Positions 28,345 through 36,545 of a DNA stretch of 64,000 bases are shown piece by piece. The notes beneath the pieces were generated by a model. It had not been told where the DNA came from and ran no database searches. It was given only the letters and a program-made list of their open reading frames with translations. The stretch's first letter is position 1; each line of letters starts with the position of its first letter. The stretch covers positions 156,023 to 220,022 of the forward strand of contig NZ_ML133511.1 in the NCBI RefSeq assembly GCF_003934165.1, given 5' to 3'. This stretch comes from Borborobacter arsenicus (GTDB lineage: Bacteria; Pseudomonadota; Alphaproteobacteria; Rhizobiales; Rhizobiaceae). The position numbers and the translations under genes are program-made.

Positions 28345-29094
28345 CTATTTCTTCCGGTTCATGAAGGCGGCAAAGGCGCTTCGGGCCTCGTCAGAGGTCA
28401 GCCTTTCACGGAAATGTTCGCCCTCCAGCCTGATCCGCGCAATCAGTTCCTCGCGCGGTGCGCGCATCAGATCGCGCGTGATCTTCATCGCCTCCGGCGG
28501 CTTGGCTGCAATAGCGGTTGCGGCGGCCAGCACTTCCGCCTCCAGCAGCTCTTCATCCACCACCTTGTAGATCAGGCCGGCGGCCCTGGCCTGAGCGGCC
28601 GGCAGCCCCTCGCCCAGAGCGAGCAGGGCAAAGGCCTGCTGCCTGCCGAGGATTGCCGGCGCAAGCAGGCTGGAGCCCGCCTCCGGCACCAGGCCGAGAT
28701 CGACGAAGGGCGTCTTGAAGATGGTGCTCGGCGTGGCAAAGGTCAGGTCGCAATGCAGGTTGAGCGTGGTGCCGATGCCGACCGCGATCCCGTCCACACC
28801 TGAAACAATCGGCTTTTGCGAGCCGGCCAACGCCAGCAGGAAATCCCAGACCTCGTCGCCGGCCACGCCGCCCATCGCGACCGCCATGAAATCGGCGAGG
28901 TCATTGCCGGCCGAAAATGCTCCGGGCGAGCCGAGGAACACATGCACCCGGATTTGCGGATCGGCGTCGCCCGCGGTCAGCGCGCCGGCCATGGCGGCAT
29001 ACATGGCGCGTGTGATGGCGTTCTTCTTGTCCGGACGGTTCATGCGGATGATCTGCACGAAGTCGCGCTGTTCGATGAGGATATGATCGGTCAT
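28345..29094 (-). CDS. Enoyl-CoA hydratase/isomerase (crotonase) family
   Basis: The 249-residue crotonase-fold protein has the oxyanion-hole segment GAFSAGNDLADF and a VPEAGSS segment whose Glu matches the second catalytic glutamate. The first catalytic position (in GIGTTLNLHCDL) is not glutamate. It may therefore be an isomerase or other crotonase instead of a standard hydratase. It follows the acyl-CoA dehydrogenase by 13 bases, so both act in one acyl-CoA degradation operon, probably under the palindrome at 30997-31014. Confidence 0.9.
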   Translation of the reverse strand: MTDHILIEQRDFVQIIRMNRPDKKNAITRAMYAAMAGALTAGDADPQIRVHVFLGSPGAFSAGNDLADFMAVAMGGVAGDEVWDFLLALAGSQKPIVSGVDGIAVGIGTTLNLHCDLTFATPSTIFKTPFVDLGLVPEAGSSLLAPAILGRQQAFALLALGEGLPAAQARAAGLIYKVVDEELLEAEVLAAATAIAAKPPEAMKITRDLMRAPREELIARIRLEGEHFRERLTSDEARSAFAAFMNRKK

Positions 29095-29107
29095 TGCCCT
29101 AATCCCA

Positions 29108-30883
29108 TCAGGCTGAAATCAAGCCTTTGCCCGCATCGGCGAGGCTATCGGCGCCGTCCATAACGCTGCGCTTGAGCGCCGCCGTCTCGCCAAGCATGTT
29201 CTCTGCAAAGAAACGGCAAAGCGCCGTGCGGGTTCCACCCGCCGCCAGTGCGCCGCGCACCAGATAGGCGCCGCCGGCGGCAAGCGAAAACAGGCGCAGA
29301 TAAGGCGTGGCGCCGGCCAGCGCTTCGTCCATGCGGCCTTCGCTTACGCATTGCTGCAGGAACTGCGTCGCCTCGATCAGGTCGGCCAGCGCCTCGTCCA
29401 GCACATTGGCGGTGATACCGAAGCCGGCCAGGTTGGAGTTGCGCAGTTCGGCGGCAATCGCCTCCAGTTCGGCAATATAGGTCAGCACGTGATCGCCGCC
29501 GCTCTGCGGCAGCTTGCGCGTCACCAGATCGATCGCCTGGATGCCGTTGGTGCCTTCATAGATCGGTGCGATGCGGGCATCGCGCAGCAGGGCCGCAGCT
29601 CCTGTTTCCTCGATGAAGCCCATGCCGCCATGCACCTGCACGCCCATGGAGGCGACTTCGACGCCGATATCGGTGGAAAACGCCTTGGCCAGCGGCGTCA
29701 GCAGATTGGCGCGCTCCTGCCAATGCTGCTTGTCGTCGCCTTCGGCCGCGCGTGCCCGGTCGGTGGCATAGGCACAGGCATAGCAGATGGCACGGGCGGT
29801 CTGCGTCAGCGCCTGCATTGTCAAAAGGGTGCGCTGGATATCGGGATGGTGGACGATGGGCGCCATGCCTTCGCCATGATAGCTCGACGCCTTGCCCTGC
29901 CGGCGCTCATTGGCATAGGCCAGCGCCTTCTGGAACGCCGCCTCGGCAATCGCCACGCCCTGGATGCCGACCGCGAGCCTCGCATTGTTCATCATCGTGA
30001 ACATGCAAGCGAGGCCGCGATTTTCCTCGCCGATCAGCCAGCCGACGGCGCCTGCCTCCTCGCCCTCCACCGAACCGTCGCCATAAATCATGGTGCAGGT
30101 CGGCGAGGCGTGGATACCGAGTTTTTCCTCCAGCCCGGCACAGAACAAATCGTTGCGGCGGCCGAGCGAGCCGTCCGGCTCGACCAGGAATTTCGGCACC
30201 AGGAACAGCGAGATGCCGCGCGTGCCTTCCGGCGCATCCGCCAGGCGGGCCAGCACCAGATGGACGATATTGTCGGTGAAATCGTGTTCGCCATAAGTGA
30301 TGAAGATCTTCTGGCCGAAAATCCGATAGCTGCCGTCGTCCCTGCGCTCGGCGCGAGTGCGAAGCGCTGCAAGATCGGAGCCGGCCTGCGGCTCGGTCAG
30401 GTTCATGGTGCCCATCCACTCGCCGGACACCAGTTTTTCCAGATAGGTCCGCTTCAAGGCTTCGGTGGCGTGCTTCTCGATCGCCTCGACAGCACCCATG
30501 GTCAGGGTCGGCCCGAGCGCGAAAGCCATCGAGCCGGAATTCCACATCTCCAGCGCTGCCACCCCTAGCATGGCCGGCAGGCCCTGGCCGCCATAGGCTT
30601 CGGGGCCCTGAAGGGCGTTCCAGCCGCCCTCGATCCAGCGACGGTAAAGCTCCTTCCAGCCGGGCGGCGTCGTCACCGCCTTGTTTTCGAGGACGGAACC
30701 GTTGCGGTCGCCCGCCTCGCGCGCCGGCGCCACCTCGTCGGTTGCGAACCGCCCTGCCTCCTGAAGGATCGCGTCGACCACATCCTCGTCCAGATCGCTG
30801 AAGATGCCTTCTTCCAGCGCCGCCTTGAGCCCGACAATGTGCTTCAGCGTGAAGGCGATATCCTCAACGGGTGCGCGATACAT
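29108..30883 (-). CDS. Acyl-CoA dehydrogenase (long, about 590-residue type)
   Basis: The 591-residue flavoprotein has the acyl-CoA dehydrogenase core: FAD/substrate segment GTMNLTEPQAGSDLAALRT, MGVQVHGGMGFIEETG, and the C-terminal side YEGTNGIQAIDLVTRKL. An extra C-terminal domain is typical of the large FadE-like subgroup. It oxidises acyl-CoA and passes electrons to ETF; chain-length preference is not visible. It is first in the operon with the crotonase. A MerR-type palindrome 114 bases upstream suggests acyl-CoA-responsive control. Confidence 0.94.
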   Translation of the reverse strand: MYRAPVEDIAFTLKHIVGLKAALEEGIFSDLDEDVVDAILQEAGRFATDEVAPAREAGDRNGSVLENKAVTTPPGWKELYRRWIEGGWNALQGPEAYGGQGLPAMLGVAALEMWNSGSMAFALGPTLTMGAVEAIEKHATEALKRTYLEKLVSGEWMGTMNLTEPQAGSDLAALRTRAERRDDGSYRIFGQKIFITYGEHDFTDNIVHLVLARLADAPEGTRGISLFLVPKFLVEPDGSLGRRNDLFCAGLEEKLGIHASPTCTMIYGDGSVEGEEAGAVGWLIGEENRGLACMFTMMNNARLAVGIQGVAIAEAAFQKALAYANERRQGKASSYHGEGMAPIVHHPDIQRTLLTMQALTQTARAICYACAYATDRARAAEGDDKQHWQERANLLTPLAKAFSTDIGVEVASMGVQVHGGMGFIEETGAAALLRDARIAPIYEGTNGIQAIDLVTRKLPQSGGDHVLTYIAELEAIAAELRNSNLAGFGITANVLDEALADLIEATQFLQQCVSEGRMDEALAGATPYLRLFSLAAGGAYLVRGALAAGGTRTALCRFFAENMLGETAALKRSVMDGADSLADAGKGLISA

Positions 30884-30996
30884 CTTGATCCTTCCTCGAT
30901 CCGCTTTCGTGCAGGGAATGCGCGCCGAGCTTATGCGAAATCCGCCGCACCCGGCTACCGCAAAACCAAAAAATCAGCCTGCTGTGCCTACCTACT

Positions 30997-31014
30997 TTTG
31001 ACGTAAACGTCAAA
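30997..31014 (-). promoter_or_regulatory. MerR/LiuR-type operator candidate
   Basis: TTTGACGT and ACGTCAAA are perfect 8-base inverted arms around AA. The site overlaps a TTGACG that could be the -35 box of the acyl-CoA dehydrogenase promoter. The word closely resembles sites known for MerR-family regulators of branched-chain acyl-CoA and fatty-acid catabolism. No regulator gene is nearby. Confidence 0.6.
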
Positions 31015-31130
31015 CAATGAAGAAGTGCGTCGGGCCTCGCTTCCCATTTTCCCGGCCGCGTCGATAGAGCGCATTCTCCCGGTCCCAATTAGGCCATTTC
31101 GTTAACCATAAAAGCTTCAAGATTGCAGCC

Positions 31131-32384
31131 TTGAGTGTCGTACCCGGAGTGGGACGCGGTTCCGGGCAATCACGACATGCCGACGATCAACGCTGTGCAC
31201 GGAACCTCGATTTGACGCTTTTTGCTCCCCGCAATCTTCGCCGCCTGCTCTGCGCGGTCGGTGTCGCGCTGAGCGCCTGGGTCGCTCCCGGCTCAGCGTC
31301 GGATTTCTCCCAGCCCTGGAAGCGCAGCGACCGGGCGTTGGTGGTCGATGCCTATGAATATAATTCGATCGACTGGCAGAAGCTCGTCACCGACAAGCGC
31401 ATCGTCGGCTTCATCAACAAGGCTTCGGACGGGCTGTCGCCACCCTATGCCTGCAAGGGCAACGACACGGAAGTCAGCCTTTGCAAGGCATTGTGGAAGC
31501 GCCATGCGGTAGCGCGCGAGCTTTTCCATACGAGAAAGACGGTGGCCAAGACACTCGGGCTCGAATGGGGCGCCTATCATCTCGCCCGCCCCGGCAACCC
31601 CATCGACCAGGCCAATAATTTCATTGATTTCGCCGAACCCGGCCCTGACGACCTGCTGGCGCTGGATATCGAGGACAATGATCCGGAAAAATGGATGTCG
31701 CTGGAAGATGCCGAGGAATTCGTGCGTCACGTCCATCGGCGCATAGGCCGCTTCCCGATCCTCTACACCAACGGCGCGACCGCCCAGCACATTGCCGACA
31801 ACCGCGAAAAATATTCGCTGCTGTCGCGCCTGCCGCTCTGGTATGCGCGCTACAAGCCCGAGATCGGCATCCACTTCCCCAAGGGTAACTGGCAGGGCTA
31901 TGCACTGTGGCAGTTTTCCGCGCGGGCCAATTGCAATGAAAAAAGCTGCCCCTACCGCGTGCCCGGCACGCCGACCGACATCGACGTCAATGTCGCCTCG
32001 ATGGATGCAAAGGAACTGCGCGAGGCATGGCCGTTCGGCGGGCTGCTCGACGTTCCGGTCGAGATGATCGCCAGTGTACCGGTGCCGATTGCGCGCGCCG
32101 AGGGCCTGGCGGGCGAAGTCACGCTTGCCTATGCGCCGGTGGAAAAGGCCAGCGCGCTGGTGGCGCTGGAAAACGCCTTCCAGGTGCGCGGCCAGCACTA
32201 CCCCGAGCGCGCTACCTATGCCGCCGCTGCGGAGAAGGGTTCGAAGTTCTTCGCCCGCATTGCCAGCTATCTGGTGGGCCTCAAGCAGACGCTGATCGCC
32301 TGGCCCTTCGGCCAGCAGGAAATCGCCATCGGCGTAGACCCGATCACCACCGCGACTATCCCGGGCCGGACGGAATTGCCGTAA
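31131..32384 (+). CDS. Glycoside hydrolase family 25 (lysozyme-like) secreted protein
   Basis: The 417-residue frame begins with TTG at 31131. A TTG at 31212, preceded by GGAA, would give a cleaner leader (MTLFAPRNLRRLLCAVG), and no ATG exists in frame. After the leader, GH25 features are VVDAYEYNSIDWQKL, WGAYHLARPG, the acidic pair in LALDIEDNDP, PILYTNGATAQHI and YALWQFSARANC. GH25 enzymes cleave the muramic-acid linkage of peptidoglycan. About 120 residues after the catalytic domain are of unknown role. A family B repeat begins 12 bases after the stop. Confidence 0.85.
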   Translation: MSVVPGVGRGSGQSRHADDQRCARNLDLTLFAPRNLRRLLCAVGVALSAWVAPGSASDFSQPWKRSDRALVVDAYEYNSIDWQKLVTDKRIVGFINKASDGLSPPYACKGNDTEVSLCKALWKRHAVARELFHTRKTVAKTLGLEWGAYHLARPGNPIDQANNFIDFAEPGPDDLLALDIEDNDPEKWMSLEDAEEFVRHVHRRIGRFPILYTNGATAQHIADNREKYSLLSRLPLWYARYKPEIGIHFPKGNWQGYALWQFSARANCNEKSCPYRVPGTPTDIDVNVASMDAKELREAWPFGGLLDVPVEMIASVPVPIARAEGLAGEVTLAYAPVEKASALVALENAFQVRGQHYPERATYAAAAEKGSKFFARIASYLVGLKQTLIAWPFGQQEIAIGVDPITTATIPGRTELP

Positions 32385-32395
32385 GCCGCACGCGA

Positions 32396-32520
32396 GTCAT
32401 CCCGGCCAAGGGAGCGAAGCGACACGCGAGCCGGGACCCATTCCGTGAAGTTGGAAGGTCAAGTGGAATGGGTCCCGGATACGCTGCTTGCTTACGCTAC
32501 GCACCGTTCCGGGATGCCGG
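32396..32520. repeat. Palindromic repeat family B, copy 1
   Basis: A 125-bp imperfect inverted repeat runs from GTCATCCCGGCCAAGGGAGC to TTCCGGGATGCCGG. It includes ATGGGTCCCGGATACGCTGC, nearly unchanged in copies 2 and 3 (36415-36535 and 42306-42432). It sits between the convergent GH25 and arsC stops. Confidence 0.9.
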
Positions 32521-32546
32521 CTAGTCGAGGGCTGCGGAAAAGAAGC

Positions 32547-32954
32547 CTACTTCTTCCCCTTGACCACTTCGCCGTCTTCCTTGGTGAAGCTGCCAATTTC
32601 GGGATTGTCGAGGATTTCGAGCACCTTCTCGGAAGGCCGCGCCAGCATCGCGCCCTTGTCCGTCACCACAATGGGACGCTCGATCAGGATAGGATGGGCG
32701 ATCATGAAATCGATCAGCTCGTCGTCGCTCCATTTGGGATCGTCCAGCCCAAGCTCGTCATAGGGCGTGCCGCGGCGCCGCAGCAAGTCGCGCGGCTTCA
32801 TCTTCATCCGGCCAAGCAGCTTCACAAGCGTCTCGCGCGAGGGTGGCGTCTTCAGATACAGGATGACTTCCGGCTCCTCGCCCGAGGCGCGGATCATCGC
32901 CAGCGTGTTGCGCGAGGTGCCGCAGGCCGGATTGTGATAGATCGTCACCGTCAT
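32547..32954 (-). CDS. arsC: Arsenate reductase, glutaredoxin-coupled ArsC type
   Basis: The 135-residue protein has the thioredoxin-fold ArsC pattern: [17 protein letters not shown] with the catalytic Cys11, then [12 protein letters not shown], and [21 protein letters not shown]. It reduces arsenate to arsenite with glutathione/glutaredoxin. It is not in an ars operon. Its ATG overlaps the purD stop by 4 bases, so it is read with purD. No arsR or arsenite pump is in the window, so it may be a housekeeping ArsC relative. The 22-residue upstream extension was discarded. Confidence 0.92.
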   Translation of the reverse strand: MTVTIYHNPACGTSRNTLAMIRASGEEPEVILYLKTPPSRETLVKLLGRMKMKPRDLLRRRGTPYDELGLDDPKWSDDELIDFMIAHPILIERPIVVTDKGAMLARPSEKVLEILDNPEIGSFTKEDGEVVKGKK

Positions 32955-34225
32955 TGCTGCTCCTCCCTTTCCACCGCACGCCAGCCGATGTCGCGCCGGT
33001 AAAAGCCTTCCGGCCAATCGATCCGGCCGATCGCCTCATAGGCCGCCTTCTGTGCCGCGCTCACCGTCTTGCCGAGTGCCGTGACGTTGAGCACACGCCC
33101 GCCATTGGCGATGATCGCGCCTTCCTTCGAGGCGGTGCCGGCATGGAAGATTTCGGCGCCCTCGCCTGCATCGTCCAGCCCGCCAATCACCGAGCCCTTC
33201 TCCGGCGTGCCGGGATAACCCGGAGCGGCCATCACCACCGTCAGCGCCGCCTCGTCGCGCCAGCGCACCGACATATGGGCAAGCTGGCCGTCGGCGGCCG
33301 CATTCAGCAGCACCAGAATATCGTCCTTCAGCCGCATCATCAGCACCTGGCATTCAGGATCGCCGAAGCGGACATTGTATTCGATCAGCTCCGGCCCCTG
33401 ATCGGTGATCATCAACCCGGCAAACAGCACGCCGGCAAAGGGCGCGCCCATCTCCTTCATGCCGCGCATGGTCGGCTCGATGATCTCGCGCATGGTGCGG
33501 TCGATCATCTCCTGCGTCATCACCGGGGCGGGCGAATAGGCGCCCATGCCGCCGGTATTGGGACCGGTATCGCCGTCGCCCACCCGCTTGTGGTCCTGCG
33601 CCGTGCCGAAGGGCAGCGCCGTCGTTCCGTCGCACAGGCAAAAGAAGCTCGCCTCCTCGCCGGTCAGGAAGTCCTCGACCACGACTTCGGCGCCGGCGCC
33701 GCCGAAGGTGCCGTCGAAACAGGCATCGATGGCCGCCAGTGCTTCGTCCAGCGTCATCGCCACGGTGACGCCCTTGCCGGCCGCCAGCCCGTCGGCCTTG
33801 ACCACAATGGGCGCACCCTTTGCCTCCACATAGGCGCGCGCGGCAGCCGCATCGGAAAAGCGCTCATAGGCGGCGGTGGGGATGCCGTATTCGCGGCATA
33901 GATCCTTGGTGAAGCCCTTGGAGCCTTCGAGCTGCGCGGCCTTGGCCGAAGCACCGAAGACGCGAATGCCGGCGGCACGCAGATCATCCCCCAGGCCGGC
34001 GACAAGCGGTGCCTCAGGCCCCACCACGACCAGATCGATCGCCTTGTCGCGACAGAAGGCCGCTACAGCGCCATGGTTATTGACGTCGAGCGCGACGATC
34101 TCGGCTTCCCTGGCAATGCCTGGATTGCCCGGCGCGGCATAAAGCTTCGTCAGCAGCGGCGAGGCGGCGATCTTCCATGCCAGCGCATGTTCGCGCCCGC
34201 CCGAACCGACCAGAAGAACATTCAT
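32951..34225 (-). CDS. purD: Phosphoribosylamine-glycine ligase (GAR synthetase)
   Basis: The 424-residue ATP-grasp enzyme makes glycinamide ribonucleotide in purine synthesis. It begins [20 protein letters not shown]. It carries [14 protein letters not shown] (ATP-binding), [17 protein letters not shown] and [15 protein letters not shown] (Mg-binding). Length is normal. arsC follows with a 4-base overlap. It is divergent from ubiA across a 140-base spacer. No purine riboswitch or PurR-like palindrome was seen. Confidence 0.98.
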   Translation of the reverse strand: MNVLLVGSGGREHALAWKIAASPLLTKLYAAPGNPGIAREAEIVALDVNNHGAVAAFCRDKAIDLVVVGPEAPLVAGLGDDLRAAGIRVFGASAKAAQLEGSKGFTKDLCREYGIPTAAYERFSDAAAARAYVEAKGAPIVVKADGLAAGKGVTVAMTLDEALAAIDACFDGTFGGAGAEVVVEDFLTGEEASFFCLCDGTTALPFGTAQDHKRVGDGDTGPNTGGMGAYSPAPVMTQEMIDRTMREIIEPTMRGMKEMGAPFAGVLFAGLMITDQGPELIEYNVRFGDPECQVLMMRLKDDILVLLNAAADGQLAHMSVRWRDEAALTVVMAAPGYPGTPEKGSVIGGLDDAGEGAEIFHAGTASKEGAIIANGGRVLNVTALGKTVSAAQKAAYEAIGRIDWPEGFYRRDIGWRAVEREEQQ

Positions 34226-34365
34226 GCTTGCTGTGCTCCGCTTCCTGTCACGACCTCACAGCTTTCCGGTATGGCGCATGGAAGCGCAGGTCAACCTCAC
34301 GCTTTGACTGATCAAGGACAATTCATCGTCTTGACGCCTGCGCCGGCTGCTGTCACGTCAGTTTC

Positions 34366-35349
34366 ATGGAAAATATTCAGTCGAAAGAGGCGCAGGGCCG
34401 GGTCGCCGACGCGCCAAGCGGCCATTGGGTCTACCGGGTGCTGCCGCGCGCGGTGTGGCCCTATGCCCAGCTTGCGCGCTGGGACCGGCCGATCGGCTGG
34501 ATCCTGCTTTTGTGGCCCTGCTGGTGGTCGGCAGCCCTTGCGGCCAGCGCTTTCGCCCGTCCGGGCGAGCCGCTTATGACCCTGCTGCCCGACCCATGGT
34601 ATCTCGTGCTCTTCCTCATCGGTGCGATTGCGATGCGCGGCGCAGGCTGCACCTATAACGACCTCGTCGACGAGAAGATCGACGCACAGGTCGAGCGCAC
34701 GCGTTCGCGGCCGCTGCCTTCCGGCCAGGTCACCCGCCGGCAGGCGTGGCTGTTCCTCGTCGCCCAGGCGCTGGTCGGCCTTGTGGTCCTGCTGCAATTC
34801 AACAGCTTCGCCATCCTGCTCGGCCTGTCCTCCCTGGTGATCGTGGCCGCCTATCCCTTCATGAAGCGAATCACCAACTGGCCGCAATTCGTTCTGGGAC
34901 TTGCATTTTCCTGGGGCGCGCTGATGGGCTGGGCAGCCGAATTCGCCGATATCGACGGCCCGGCGATCCTGCTTTATGCCGGTTCGATCATGTGGGTGAT
35001 CGGCTATGACACGATCTACGCCCATCAGGACAAGGAGGACGACGCCCTTGTCGGCGTGCGTTCCACCGCAAGGCTGTTCGGCGAGAATACCAAAAGCTGG
35101 CTGATGGGGCTCTATGGCGGCGCGCTGATCTGCTTTGCGTCCGCCTTCGCCCTGGCGGAAGCGCCGATGCCGGCGCTGGCCGGCCTGCTTGCCGCCGGCG
35201 CCCACATGCTGCGCCAGATCCGGGTCCTCGACATCGACAACCCGGACCAGTGCCTTGCCTTGTTCAAGTCTAACGGCACCGTCGGCTGGCTGATCTTCCT
35301 CGGTCTCGTCGGTGGTGGTGTCTGGGTGGCGTTGAAGCCGTTGGTGTGA
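34366..35349 (+). CDS. ubiA: 4-hydroxybenzoate polyprenyltransferase
   Basis: The 327-residue membrane enzyme prenylates 4-hydroxybenzoate in ubiquinone synthesis. The first Mg-diphosphate motif is at residues 98-106 (NDLVDEKID, then RTRSRPLPSG). The second is DTIYAHQDKEDDALVGVRS. Multiple transmembrane helices fill the rest. Its side chain would come from a polyprenyl diphosphate synthase such as the gene at 44601-45617. The ATG is at 34366. A family A repeat starts 27 bases after the stop. Confidence 0.95.
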   Translation: MENIQSKEAQGRVADAPSGHWVYRVLPRAVWPYAQLARWDRPIGWILLLWPCWWSAALAASAFARPGEPLMTLLPDPWYLVLFLIGAIAMRGAGCTYNDLVDEKIDAQVERTRSRPLPSGQVTRRQAWLFLVAQALVGLVVLLQFNSFAILLGLSSLVIVAAYPFMKRITNWPQFVLGLAFSWGALMGWAAEFADIDGPAILLYAGSIMWVIGYDTIYAHQDKEDDALVGVRSTARLFGENTKSWLMGLYGGALICFASAFALAEAPMPALAGLLAAGAHMLRQIRVLDIDNPDQCLALFKSNGTVGWLIFLGLVGGGVWVALKPLV

Positions 35350-35375
35350 GGTGGCTGCACCCACCTTTCACTAAC

Positions 35376-35531
35376 CCCCTCTCCTCTCCGCTTCGCTTCG
35401 CTCAGCACCTCTCCCCCATTTTCATGGGGGCGAGGAACCCAAGTTCTGGGATGCCGCGACTTCGGCGAGTGCCGTTCCTCGCCCCCGCTTGCGGGGGAGA
35501 GGTGGCGAGGCGAAGCCGAGCCGGAGAGGGG
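35376..35531. repeat. Palindromic repeat family A, copy 2
   Basis: Terminal arms CCCCTCTCC/GGAGAGGGG enclose GC-rich hairpins. The segment CGCTTCGCTCAGCACCTCTC is shared with copy 1 at 14836-14977; the centre differs. It lies between the convergent ubiA and DUF6101-like genes. Confidence 0.82.
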
Positions 35532-35629
35532 AATTTCAAAACTCGCTTTCGAACGTTCTTGAACGCCAACAGCCTTCACCGTCCACGAGCATCACCCGCG
35601 GACGGCAAAGACCAAATGCTTGCAATCGC

Positions 35630-36196
35630 CTACTCGCGGGCGATGATTTCCTCGCCATTCACCACCAGACGCAGGCCGAGATTTCCGGTCTTGCGGCGGG
35701 CCTGGAAGCGCGAGCGGCGGGCCACGGTCGGCCTGCCCTTGCGGCGCTCCTGCGGCGGCAGCGTGCCGATGGCCGCACCCAGGGATTCGTCCAGCGTGCG
35801 GGCAACGCCGTCGGCCTCGATCAAGAGCATCGGCAGCCGGTAGGCTTCTGCCCAGGCGCGCCAGTCGGCGGCGACATCTTCCAGATTGTCGGCCACCAGC
35901 AGCGGCACCGACAGCATCGGGTCGTTGTGCAGCAGTTCCAGCGTCACCGTGACCTGATAGGTGTCATCCTCGATGGCGCGGGCTGCCACGCCGCGGAAGG
36001 CATTTGCCGGCATCACGACAGTCGCCGGCAGATGGCTCTTCTGCAGGATGCGCCGCACGGTCGCCCCGCGCTGGTCGATGGTAAAAGTGACATCGCCGAA
36101 ATCGTCGCAAGTGGCGTAGCTGACCATCTGGGGCAGACGCAACGGGTCGAGGCGCATATTGCGCCCCGCCCAGACTGGCTTCAGTCCGGTGCTCAT
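35630..36196 (-). CDS. Conserved hypothetical protein, DUF6101-like
   Basis: The 188-residue protein has no signal peptide or membrane helix. It contains VWAGRNMRLDPLRLPQMVSY at the start, RGATVRRILQKSHLPATVVMP in the middle and a basic C-terminal third (RRKGRPTVARRSRFQARRKTG). It resembles a conserved rhizobial protein family (DUF6101), but that assignment is from memory of the pattern. Function is unknown. The basic tail could contact nucleic acid. It is flanked by repeats on both sides and stands apart from other genes. Confidence 0.72.
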   Translation of the reverse strand: MSTGLKPVWAGRNMRLDPLRLPQMVSYATCDDFGDVTFTIDQRGATVRRILQKSHLPATVVMPANAFRGVAARAIEDDTYQVTVTLELLHNDPMLSVPLLVADNLEDVAADWRAWAEAYRLPMLLIEADGVARTLDESLGAAIGTLPPQERRKGRPTVARRSRFQARRKTGNLGLRLVVNGEEIIARE

Positions 36197-36545
36197 ATTG
36201 GTGCCTTCTTCCTGTTACTTCCGAGAGCCGGTTTTCCGGTCTCCCCGAACCGGTTTTCCCGGTCTCGTTATGGGAAGAAGCGTAGCGCGGGGTTCTTACC
36301 GCCGGGCTTAAAAAAGTCGGTTAAATTTTCCTGATCTACAGCATGGTTATCGGAATCCGACCTGCCACAACATGTTGTAAACCTGTCTGAAGGAGGGGTG
36401 AATCCACCGTCGCTCGTCATCCCGGCCAAGAGAGCGAAGCGATAGCGAGCCGGGGCCCATTCCGCGGATTTTCAGCGTCACGGAGTGGATCCCGGATACG
36501 CTGCTTGCTGCGCTTCACAGCATTCCGGGATGACGTGGATAGCGC
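36197..36545. other. 349-base spacer with hairpins and a family B repeat
   Basis: No gene was found. It holds two related short hairpins containing CCGGTTTT (36223-36243 and 36246-36267) upstream of the DUF6101-like gene and the family B copy at 36415-36535. Any promoter for the DUF6101-like gene must lie here, but none stood out. Confidence 0.55.
36415..36535. repeat. Palindromic repeat family B, copy 2
   Basis: A 121-bp imperfect inverted repeat from CGTCATCCCGGCCAAGAGAG to CATTCCGGGATGACG, very similar to copies at 32396 and 42306. It ends 11 bases from the FAD oxidase stop (36546). Confidence 0.9.

Noticed and set aside
34304-34320. Possible FNR/FixK box (TTGAC then ATCAA) upstream of ubiA
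   Set aside because: The half-sites are two bases too close for the TTGAT-N4-ATCAA consensus and one half is mismatched.
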